5,829 nucleotides of DNA from Globobulimina sp. (GCA_003354225.1 PIVH01000428.1:1-5829), one strand, 5' to 3'; shown: positions 1 through 5,349, counted from the first letter of the stretch. Notes: a model not told the origin generated them from the letters alone. Made by a program: numbers and translations.

Positions 1-629
1 TGAGCGGGAGTTCTATTTAAACTCTGTACTATGCGAGGTAGTGCGTGGGCGATGTCGATCTTTCTACCTCTATAGGTAGCATAACGATTGAGTTTAGCTC
101 GAATTGTTTTAATCGCTTGCTCGGCTAAAAAGCTTTTCTGCCCTCTGGCGTGACCACGTTTATGCCGGGTGGGAAGTTGAGACTCGAAAAAAGCGAATTC
201 GATACCTCGGTCTGTGAATGCGGGGTGTGGATAGACATTGTCGGCTTGTTCTTCTACCGTCTTATTGAAGTTTTTCAACGTCGTTGCGGCTTTCAAATTT
301 TGTTGAACTCGAGCATAGGTTTGTCCAGAAAAATTGTCCTTGCACACCAGGAGATATGGGTTTAGTGAGTGACGGAATAGGGCAGTATCGCAAGACCAGT
401 TTATACCGGGGGCAGTGGTCACAAAGCGAGGGTGTAGTTGAGAATGTCCTCTGGGTTTCCGAATGCGTCGATGACGCAAATACACGTGTTGCTTATTCAA
501 AAACTTTCTCACATCGATCTTTCTAATGCGGGGATCCACTAGTTTCGCGGTCCGATATAGGGCGTCGATTCCAGAAAAGGAACCGGCGCTTTCTAGTTTA
601 TAATACAACCCCTTCAACAGTTTTTCCAT
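1..629 (-). CDS. Integrase (rve/DDE superfamily) of a Polinton- or retroelement-like mobile element, partial at left edge
   Basis: An uninterrupted minus-strand frame gives 209 residues from ATG at 629 and runs off the window. The start lies just before a typical opening, LYYKLESAGSFSGIDALYR (residues 8-26), resembling the N-terminal region of integrases encoded by Polinton/Maverick and related elements of invertebrates. A basic linker (RRIRKPRG, 54-61) follows, then the core: first catalytic Asp at D81 in INWSCDTALF, the strand PYLLVCKDNFSG (91-102), second Asp at D140 in FTDRGIEF, and Glu at E170 in FLAEQAIKTI. The tail IAHALPRIVQSLNRTPA (193-209) matches the helix that follows the core. 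Integrases of this kind insert element DNA into chromosomes. D140 and E170 are separated by 29 residues, fewer than the usual ~35, so a small deletion is possible. There is no stop or frameshift in the visible part. An in-frame stop lies about 60 bases upstream of the ATG. Family placement is from remembered motifs; element type is uncertain. Confidence 0.8.
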   Translation of the reverse strand, partial: MEKLLKGLYYKLESAGSFSGIDALYRTAKLVDPRIRKIDVRKFLNKQHVYLRHRRIRKPRGHSQLHPRFVTTAPGINWSCDTALFRHSLNPYLLVCKDNFSGQTYARVQQNLKAATTLKNFNKTVEEQADNVYPHPAFTDRGIEFAFFESQLPTRHKRGHARGQKSFLAEQAIKTIRAKLNRYATYRGRKIDIAHALPRIVQSLNRTPA

Positions 630-718
630 ACTGCATAGAGGGACAATAGGAGTTATTTGTGTAATAACATTATCTATTAACCGGTTGCTTCACTGACTCA
701 CTTTAACAGTATTGTGAA
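630..718. promoter_or_regulatory. Divergent intergenic spacer between integrase and the plus-strand gene
   Basis: These 89 bases separate the ATG of the integrase (629, minus) from the ATG at 719 (plus), so promoters for both directions should lie here or overlap the coding ends. The spacer holds an 8-bp palindrome aaccggtt at 680-687 and a short inverted repeat (GTTAT 652-656 / ATAAC 664-668). No clear TATA box or terminal inverted repeat of an element was seen. Promoter function is inferred from gene orientation only. Confidence 0.4.
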
Positions 719-1477
719 ATGCCAAAAGCGAAAAAAACCAGTGATACTAGTACGAAAGACAGAATTAGAACAAAACACAATCCGGAGCAAGTTTTACACT
801 TGTTAAAAGGTCTACCCGTGTTGGACTTGAGACAACAACGAGAGTTCGTCCGAAAATCGAAACGCTCGCTGTTATACACTATTCTGAGGTATTTTTGATT
901 CTAAAGATAAAACTGTAATCGAGTACAATGTTTTTAGTTTAGTCCTCTCATTTCAATGCGATTCCGATCAAAGTGAAGCACGTTCAAAACTTGCGAGTTA
1001 CAAGAAAAACATTAACCTGTTAGAATCGCGTGGTCTGACCAGAGAAAATTTGGTGAAATTCTTTGAAAGAAACACAAAGCTACTGAATTCGATCGTTGAG
1101 TGTTTGGGAGAGCAAAAAGAAGTAGAACAATTGGAACGTTTAGCGAAAATTGAGAAATAATGGTTGTAAAACAATTAAATGGTTATTACTTGGCATGTAA
1201 ATTGTTGTTCATATTATTATCACAGAATTATCCGGGCGGTTTTTCGGCCCTGTCCGTAGATTTTGGACCTCTCTGCTGGGATGTCCTAGATGCGGATGAA
1301 AAGCTGGCTTTGAAACAATTAGCTATGAGATACAAGAATTGTGCCGCTTGGAAATGGGAACGCAAACACAATAGTTACCTTCCGAGTGATATGTTCCTTA
1401 ATTTACTGTTTATTTCACAGGATGAAATGGATTATTTTTATGATTTGTTGGAACCCGCTTATTATACTATGAAGTAA
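719..1477 (+). CDS. Hypothetical spliced protein, preferred three-exon model (719-888, 938-1121, 1226-1477)
   Basis: I do not recognise this protein. Exon 1 (719-888) ends in CTGAG before gtattt. Intron 1 (889-937, 49 nt) ends in tgtttttag, and joining it in phase 2 opens a long frame. In the preferred model exon 2 ends at 1121 before gtagaa, and a 104-nt intron ends in attattatcacag at 1225. Exon 3 then continues in frame to TAA at 1475-1477, giving 201 residues. The N-terminus is basic (MPKAKK), the middle is helical and charged (LESRGLTRENLVKFFERN), and the C-terminal third is rich in aromatics (WKWERKHNSYLPSDMF, DEMDYFYDLLEPAYY). No signal peptide or known motif is visible. If the second intron is retained, translation stops at TAA 1158-1160 after 130 residues (ending LERLAKIEK). 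The retained piece also reads as plausible coding sequence, so the choice between models is open. Intron 1 is the better supported one. Confidence 0.5.
1122..1225 (+). other. Candidate retained/alternative intron with internal stop and poly(A) signal
   Basis: The segment begins gtagaa and ends in a pyrimidine-rich ttgttgttcatattattatcacag. Its removal joins two open blocks in phase 0. Inside it lie an in-frame TAA (1158-1160) and ATTAAA at 1174-1179. The T-rich acceptor is convincing; the donor is weaker. It may be spliced, retained, or be the 3' end of one unit and start of another. Confidence 0.4.
1160..1477 (+). CDS. Alternative model: separate 105-residue ORF overlapping the upstream stop (TAATG)
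   Basis: If the 1122-1225 intron is not used, an ORF starts at ATG 1160-1162, sharing its A with the upstream stop TAA 1158-1160, and ends at 1477. Its first 22 residues (MVVKQLNGYYLACKLLFILL and two more) look like a short signal peptide. They are encoded by sequence that resembles an intron 3' end, so the hydrophobic stretch may be a translated pyrimidine tract. From residue 23 onward the ORF is identical to exon 3 of the preferred gene model. I consider this start less likely, but an overlapping second cistron is not excluded. Confidence 0.2.
   Translation: MVVKQLNGYYLACKLLFILLSQNYPGGFSALSVDFGPLCWDVLDADEKLALKQLAMRYKNCAAWKWERKHNSYLPSDMFLNLLFISQDEMDYFYDLLEPAYYTMK
1174..1179 (+). terminator. 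Possible internal poly(A) signal ATTAAA
   Basis: ATTAAA lies 14 nt after the TAA at 1158-1160 and is followed by a T/G-rich stretch (ggttattacttgg, then attgttgttc). It would serve the 130-residue form of the upstream gene. Confidence 0.3.
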
Positions 1478-1480
1478 ATG

Positions 1481-1497
1481 ATTAAAGATCCATTAAA
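1481..1497 (+). terminator. Poly(A) signals ATTAAA (1481-1486 and 1492-1497)
   Basis: Two ATTAAA hexamers follow the stop at 1475-1477. Cleavage 10-30 nt downstream would fall inside the 3' end of the convergent minus-strand gene, so the two transcripts probably overlap. Confidence 0.45.
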
Positions 1498-1499
1498 AC

Positions 1500-1505
1500 T
1501 TTATT
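1500..1505 (-). terminator. Poly(A) signal AATAAA overlapping the stop codon
   Basis: On the minus strand the end reads GAA TAA A, so AATAAA (1505-1500) includes the stop codon of the 1501-2040 gene. The 3' UTR would then be only as long as the signal-to-cleavage distance. Confidence 0.55.
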
Positions 1506-2040
1506 CGTACACTCTATATAACTCGATCAAATCATCTACATCTACGGGAACATCTCGTATAGTAACATTTATAACATCGGTACCATTTTTATAAAACACC
1601 AAATCGGGTAGAAAATAGAATTTAAATGTTTCACTCATTAGTTCGGAATCGGATAGGTAATCAATTATGTTAATCATATCGGCTAATTCCTCCTTCTTCC
1701 AATGTATTGACGCTTGATCGGGGTTTGATGGGAACCTCACATAAATATCATCGTCATCGCACAGACTAGCACTCAGGGTTTTCAATTTAACCGATTGACA
1801 GCTACGATCTTTGACAGCTTCCTTGGTCAAGCCAATTCCACCAAATGTTGCAGTGCAGAGCAATGTAACAGTTATTAGAGTCATAAACGTCAAATCGCGC
1901 AATCGTTTACCACTTCTCTTGTTGATCATACTTTCTACAGCTACTTCACCATCACTATCGACATCGAACTGCACCCTTTTCCCCCCGGACTTCGGTTCTG
2001 GTAGTGGATTGAGTGGGAGAGACGTACCGTGACCAGGCAT
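1501..2040 (-). CDS. Hypothetical single-pass type II membrane protein with RVxF-like PP1-docking motif
   Basis: This single open frame gives 179 residues. A proline-rich N-terminus (1-20) leads to KRVQFDVDSDGE (21-32), which fits the protein phosphatase 1 docking consensus RVxF followed by acidic residues. A basic patch (KRSGKRLRD, 41-49) precedes one hydrophobic helix at about 52-71, predicting a cytosolic N-terminus. The C-terminal ~105 residues would face the lumen or exterior and contain two cysteines (C81, C94) and two N-glycosylation sequons (NGT 152-154, NVT 158-160). The segment FLPDLVFYKNGTDVINVTI (143-161) followed by DVDDLIELY has a strand-turn-strand-helix look reminiscent of the C-terminal half of thioredoxin-like domains, but no CxxC is present and I do not claim the family. 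It starts 46 bp from a divergent gene and ends 23 bp from a convergent one. Coding is likely from length and composition; function is unknown. Confidence 0.72.
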   Translation of the reverse strand: MPGHGTSLPLNPLPEPKSGGKRVQFDVDSDGEVAVESMINKRSGKRLRDLTFMTLITVTLLCTATFGGIGLTKEAVKDRSCQSVKLKTLSASLCDDDDIYVRFPSNPDQASIHWKKEELADMINIIDYLSDSELMSETFKFYFLPDLVFYKNGTDVINVTIRDVPVDVDDLIELYRVYE

Positions 2041-2086
2041 GATTGTAACAATAAAACGAGTGTGCGAGTGAGTTTGTGTAAACGCG
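2041..2086. promoter_or_regulatory. 46-bp bidirectional spacer between divergent ATGs
   Basis: Only 46 bases separate the minus-strand ATG at 2040 from the plus-strand ATG at 2087. Any core promoter must lie here or within the coding regions. No TATA box is evident; the sequence has a GTGTGCGAGTGAGTTTGTGT-like G/T-rich run. The role is inferred from position. Confidence 0.4.
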
Positions 2087-2347
2087 ATGGATAACGAAAT
2101 TCGATTGGTGCGTCAAGACGCTACATGTCACCTGAAGTACAAAGTTGATTTGGTTAGAAAGTGTCGTTATCCGAAACATTGTAGACAAATGGGACCCAAA
2201 AAGAACAAGAAATGGGATAGAGATCTGGCACACGCTGTGGAATGTTACAGTATATGGTTCCGAGAAAAAGGTCATCTGATTTGGTATGGTGATATAGCCG
2301 ATTGTTGTTTTTACAGAGTTGAAATTAGTCAAAAATGTTGCGAATAA
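2087..2347 (+). CDS. Small cysteine-rich orphan protein (86 aa)
   Basis: This short intact ORF encodes 86 residues with eight cysteines (14, 26, 32, 53, 73, 74, 84, 85), including two CC pairs near the C-terminus (ADCCFY, KCCE). The first half is strongly basic (VRKCRYPKHCR, PKKNKKW). There is no N-terminal signal peptide, so a secreted disulfide-rich role is not supported unless an upstream exon exists; zinc binding is an alternative. I recognise no family. The stop codon is embedded in an AATAAA signal, which supports a real gene end. It forms a head-to-head pair with the membrane-protein gene 46 bp away. The minus-strand frame over the same bases is also partly open, but it lacks gene-like composition. 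Confidence 0.55.
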   Translation: MDNEIRLVRQDATCHLKYKVDLVRKCRYPKHCRQMGPKKNKKWDRDLAHAVECYSIWFREKGHLIWYGDIADCCFYRVEISQKCCE

Positions 2348-2348
2348 A
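2343..2348 (+). terminator. Poly(A) signal AATAAA overlapping the stop codon
   Basis: The gene ends GAA TAA A, so AATAAA at 2343-2348 contains the stop TAA 2345-2347, mirroring the minus-strand gene ending at 1501. Confidence 0.55.
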
Positions 2349-2501
2349 AAATATTTCATTTTTCTTCTATATACAGATAACTCAACTTCTTGACAATTTT
2401 CTTCTCGATAAACTACTGAGAATAGTGTTTTATATGAATTCAACATTATTATTGAATTGTAACACACACACACACAAAAGGAGTTTCAATTCTACGTTTA
2501 A
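2348..2501. other. Convergent intergenic region (154 bp), no gene seen
   Basis: AT-rich spacer between the stops of two convergent small genes. It holds an AC/GT dinucleotide run and pyrimidine-rich stretches. No ORF, tRNA or other RNA gene was recognised. Confidence 0.5.
2462..2476. repeat. (AC)n microsatellite, (GT)n on minus strand
   Basis: Fifteen bases of perfect AC alternation. Read on the minus strand it is a GU run about 20 nt downstream of ATTAAA (2502-2497), the usual place for a GU-rich downstream element of a polyadenylation site. Confidence 0.75.
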
Positions 2502-2502
2502 T
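2497..2502 (-). terminator. Poly(A) signal ATTAAA at the stop codon
   Basis: The minus strand reads TGATTAAA, so ATTAAA shares one base with the stop codon. The GU run at 2476-2462 follows, giving both upstream and downstream poly(A) elements. Confidence 0.55.
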
Positions 2503-2765
2503 CACTTATAACAACAGCAATGGCAGTATTTCTTCAAATAACGCATTGGATTTGGTCGATTGGGTTGTTTATTACTAAAAACAAATGTTTTTATGCGATA
2601 ATACTGTTTTCCAAAATCTTACTCGATATACTCTCGCACGGCTTTGTCGTAGCATTTTGGACACGTTTCATACATCTCGGACTCGCTCCTACAAACAGTT
2701 TTGAGTCCCTTCTCATCTTTTCCTTCCATCGTTTCGCTGTTAACCTTTTGTTTCGGAGCACTCAT
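2502..2765 (-). CDS. Small cysteine-rich orphan protein, two exons (2765-2623, 2574-2502)
   Basis: Exon 1 starts at ATG 2765 and ends TATCGA before a strong donor gtaaga. A 48-nt intron (2622-2575) ends catttgtttttag, and exon 2 continues in phase 2 to TGA at 2504-2502. Without splicing the frame stops immediately at the donor (GAG TAA), so the intron adds 23 residues. The 71-residue product has an acidic/basic N-terminal half and seven cysteines: C25, C35, C38 (TCPKCYD) and C65, C67, C68, C69 in KKYCHCCCYK. C25 and C35 are spaced as CX9C, but the second CX9C of mitochondrial twin-CX9C proteins is absent. The C-terminal cluster could bind a metal or be lipidated; both are guesses. There is no signal peptide or recognised family. 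It follows the 3379-2836 gene in tandem with almost no spacer. Confidence 0.55.
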
Positions 2766-2777
2766 CACTAGTTAAAC

Positions 2778-2783
2778 TTTATT
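2778..2783 (-). terminator. Poly(A) signal AATAAA of the 3379-2836 gene, 12 bp from next ATG
   Basis: AATAAA occupies 2783-2778, 52 nt beyond the stop at 2836. The next gene's ATG begins at 2765, so cleavage at the usual distance would fall at or inside that gene's 5' end. Confidence 0.6.
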
Positions 2784-2835
2784 ATGACAAATTCACACAA
2801 CATACACTAGAAACTTGTTTTTATAAAATAGAAAA

Positions 2836-3379
2836 TCAATTTTTCTTCTGTCTCTTTTTCTCTCGTTTTTTCACTTTTTTCAATTCCGTCATTTTTGAAT
2901 CTACTGCCTGGGCGAACTGCTTCAATTCCTCCAAGCTCAGAGACACATAAAAACAACAATACTCAGATTTAACAGAAACAAACTAACATGATAACATACC
3001 GAATGAGAATCCGGTTGTTTCACTATTCGATTATGATGGTTTCGAATAAAACGTCCCAATGTCAAGCGTATAGTGTCGTCACTCGCATACCATCTAAAAT
3101 ATTCTTCTATATAATAATAATAATAATTTTTGATTAGAAAGTGATTTTTACATACCTCATACCTATACCGCGTGTGCCTAAGAATGTAACCTTGCCCAAA
3201 GTAAAATCCGGTTGCCAAGCTTCGGTTTTTGGTGCTTGTTCCAAATAATCCTTGAAACCATGTTCACCGACTTCATCCGGTTCGGAATCGGTGGATTCAC
3301 CCGAAGACGAGCTGGAAGAGTGGTGTCGAGTTCTTTTTGAAGCTAGGAAGGTCTCTAATTTCTTGTCACTTACGTCCAT
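2836..3379 (-). CDS. Hypothetical Ser-rich, basic-tailed protein, three exons (3379-3156, 3093-3000, 2928-2836)
   Basis: Exon 1 ends ATGAG before gtatgt. Intron 1 (3155-3094, 62 nt) ends gaatattttag. Exon 2 ends CATTCG before gtatgt. Intron 2 (2999-2929, 71 nt) leads to exon 3 and TGA at 2838-2836. The product is 136 residues: a six-Ser run (21-26) with an acidic GESTDSEPDE stretch (27-36) that looks like a casein kinase 2 target, a central part with GKVTFLGTRGIGMRWYASDD (62-81) and LGRFIRNHHNRIVK (87-100), and a Lys/Arg-rich helical tail (MTELKKVKKREKKRQKKN, 119-136) suggesting a nuclear or RNA-associated protein. I recognise no family. Exon 2 is open in only one frame, fixing the first junction. 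Intron 2 has two possible acceptors 7 nt apart; the one used here gives the helical tail. The other (exon 3 from 2935) gives a different open C-terminus. Confidence 0.6.
3111..3127. repeat. (TAA)n microsatellite inside an intron
   Basis: A 17-base ATA/TAA run lies in intron 1 of the 3379-2836 gene. On the sense strand it is a TTA run just upstream of the acceptor. Confidence 0.75.
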
Positions 3380-3462
3380 GTTCGTTCTTTAACACTACCA
3401 ACAAATGTGATGTTGGCGTGAGAGAGAGAGAGATACAACCTGTTTTCGATAATTTCGAAATC
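3380..3462 (-). promoter_or_regulatory. Spacer upstream of the 3379 ATG, with CT tract
   Basis: These 83 bases separate the transporter's poly(A) signal from the next ATG. They contain a 14-base GA/CT run (3420-3433) and, closer to the ATG, TGTTAAAG, which also appears upstream of the integrase ATG. Possible promoter or 5' UTR; no TATA box was seen. Confidence 0.35.
3420..3433. repeat. (GA)n / (CT)n dinucleotide run
   Basis: Fourteen bases of perfect GA alternation about 40 bp upstream of the minus-strand ATG at 3379. GA/CT tracts are common promoter elements (GAGA-type) in animals, but function here is inferred. Confidence 0.7.
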
Positions 3463-3468
3463 TTTATT
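3463..3468 (-). terminator. Poly(A) signal AATAAA of the transporter gene
   Basis: AATAAA lies 70 nt past the transporter stop codon on the minus strand, with U-rich and GU-containing sequence (aggttgtatc) downstream. It argues that no further transporter exons follow. Confidence 0.6.
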
Positions 3469-3538
3469 TTGACATCGTGATGATTCATACTCCTACTGTA
3501 TTCGCTCACAACAAAAAATGCAACTTTCGCGATACGTT

Positions 3539-5349
3539 TCACCACATTCGCGTTGGTTTGTAATCTTTAGCGCTGTCAAAATCGCCAAAATGTTTCGTAA
3601 AATCAGCATTGCGTAACCTTTCCACATCCGATGGGTCATTGATTACTCCCAAAGCATCCTCGGCATTCCGTAATGGAGAATCTAAATTAGAATACGAACG
3701 AGTCATAAACGAACGAGTCATAGCCGTAGGACTGGGCAACGTCGACTTGTTGATCAAACTGTAGGTACTCTGAGACTGTTTGCACGCTCTCAGACTCAGT
3801 GGCTGTGCCTTTGTTTTTGAGCTGAAAGTGTCATATGTCAGTATCCGGGGATCAGATCTCTGCCGTTTCATATTGCCCAGCAACGCAGAGGTTGACTGTG
3901 CAAAAGTTCCCACTACGTTTTCATTTCGATGCACTTGAATCGTGTTTTCCTGATCACGCACATGGATATGTGCAATATTTACATCCTCTTCGATACAAGA
4001 TATGGACACATCTGACTTGATTGACTTGATTGACATGGGCGAAGCAAGATTTTCTGCGAAATTAAACTCCCTCAAATTCATCGATTCGAACGGTAATATT
4101 ACATTCAATAAGTTATGCAAACTATTCCTTGCCGGCAACATTAGCAAAGGAAAGGAAAACAACACCACACAGCCCAAACATAGTCGAGCCACTGAAATAA
4201 TCAATGAATTCTGTTCATAATTAAGCAAGATATTGCCGCAGGTATAGCCAAAGGAGTAGAAGTAGCCGAAAAATGCTATAAACGAATATAACACAGCACA
4301 GGATATCACCACAGACACTAAAACGTATCTCATTCTTTGTCGAGTGGGCCGCGTCAATTCAGCGTGCACTTGCGGGATATTGAAGTGACACATAAATGAG
4401 ATTCCAAACACTGGGAACACATACATAGTGTCCTCGAATGAAGTGGGGAATAACTTGATTTCATTTGACATGGCATAGCGGATCGATTCGCCGGCGCCGT
4501 TGATGTAATATATGTCGTGTTCTTTGCCAAAGTTTTGTACTGTGGTCATTGTGATAATCACTGATACAAACATAGCATTGTGGTGATTGACTGGAACATA
4601 AAAAATAGAGCACAAACATGCTAGAATAGCCACGCCAATGATGCCCATCAGCGAGGTATATCTCAAGGTCTTAATCTGCCGCATGTAACAAAATGGAGCT
4701 ACACAGCAAATGCCTGCAGCAATCACCAATCTTCTTAACCATTCGGAACTGCATACATTGTCTGGTAAACTGCCTGTTTTTTTGTTTTGTGTTTGTATGG
4801 TCAGTGCTTACAGTAATTTGGGGACACATTTTTGTCGACTTACCGATGTAACAGAGGAGAGGTTTCAGTAAATCTCCAACCAAGACACAATAACCAATTC
4901 CTGCCATAAATGTTAAACTCAAAATTAGCAAATTAATGACTGATGACATCTTTTTTCCAAATGCAAAGTAGCCGACTGAGTATAGAGAAATATATATACT
5001 GAGAAACTATTGTATACAGACTGCAAAACGGAGAAATTAAACTTTGTTGGTATGTCGAAGCGCCAGTGCGTCGGGAGGAGGATACTAAAATATCGAAGGA
5101 GAATATTGATGTAATTGCTGACAGTGTCAACAGCATAAATCCGAATAGCAAACCAGCGCGGGAGACCGCAAAGGGGAGTGATAAGACACCGCCTCCAATC
5201 ATTGTGGAGATTAAATTGAACATGCCGCCCTTTGCAGATTGTTGCCTGGAAGTGGTGTCGAACGCAGAGGGCGTGATACATTCTGGGGATTTGGCGATTG
5301 AGGCACTGGCACTAGTGGTCGATAAATATATTATCTTTTTTGCAGACAT
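3539..5349 (-). CDS. Amino-acid transporter, SLC38/AAAP family, three exons (5349-5043, 4975-4844, 4773-3539), C-terminally unusual
   Basis: Members of this LeuT-fold family move amino acids across plasma or organelle membranes. Start chosen at MSAKK (5349), although the frame stays open upstream. Exon 1 joins exon 2 through gtttaa...ctcag (5042-4976, 67 nt) and exon 2 joins exon 3 through gtaagt...aacag (4843-4774, 70 nt), giving 557 residues. Family marks in order: SAKGGMFNLISTMIGGGVLS (38-57) with the unwound TM1 and LPF, TM2 at 67-90, TM3 at 113-137, TM4 at 161-177, RYTSLMGI (184-191) into TM5, FGISFMCHFN (269-278) of TM6 with AELTRPTRQRM (284-294), TM7 at 296-318, and TM8 at 336-359 ending PLLMLPARNSL (355-365). 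The usual TM9-TM11 do not follow; residues ~376-557 are hydrophilic and Ser-rich. Either the carrier is truncated or its tail has been replaced. It shares a 46-bp divergent spacer with SOD2. Confidence 0.85.
3694..3722. repeat. Short tandem repeat in transporter tail (two 14-bp copies)
   Basis: The unit acgaacgagtcata occurs at 3694-3707 and 3709-3722, a 15-bp period that keeps frame and encodes MTRSF-MTRSY in the hydrophilic tail. Confidence 0.8.
4017..4034. repeat. 9-bp in-frame tandem duplication in transporter tail
   Basis: Two copies of ttgattgac encode the doubled SIK of SIKSIKSD early in the hydrophilic tail. Confidence 0.75.

Noticed and set aside
150-526. Two overlapping plus-strand ORFs (71 and 80 residues) at the left end
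   Set aside because: They lie antisense to the continuous integrase frame, which shows family motifs; the plus-strand readings have no recognisable features.
1811-2032. Plus-strand ORF of 73 residues
   Set aside because: Antisense shadow of the 179-residue membrane-protein gene, with no independent support.
1955-2473. Minus-strand ORF of 172 residues
   Set aside because: It runs antisense through the 86-residue gene, the divergent spacer and the 3' AC repeat, and overlaps the start of the membrane-protein gene; composition looks like translated AT-rich spacer.
2502-2765. Assignment of the 71-residue Cys-rich protein to the twin-CX9C mitochondrial family
   Set aside because: Only one CX9C spacing is present, and the remaining cysteines form CPKC and CHCCC clusters, not a second CX9C.
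2520-2771. Plus-strand hydrophobic ORF of 83 residues
   Set aside because: Antisense to the two-exon Cys-rich gene, whose splice sites and poly(A) signal are coherent; hydrophobicity comes from T-rich intron sequence.
2937-3218. Minus-strand ORF of 93 residues beginning MATGFYFGQG
   Set aside because: It reads through the intron at 3155-3094, including the TTA repeat (YYYYY), so it is an out-of-phase mixture of exon and intron.
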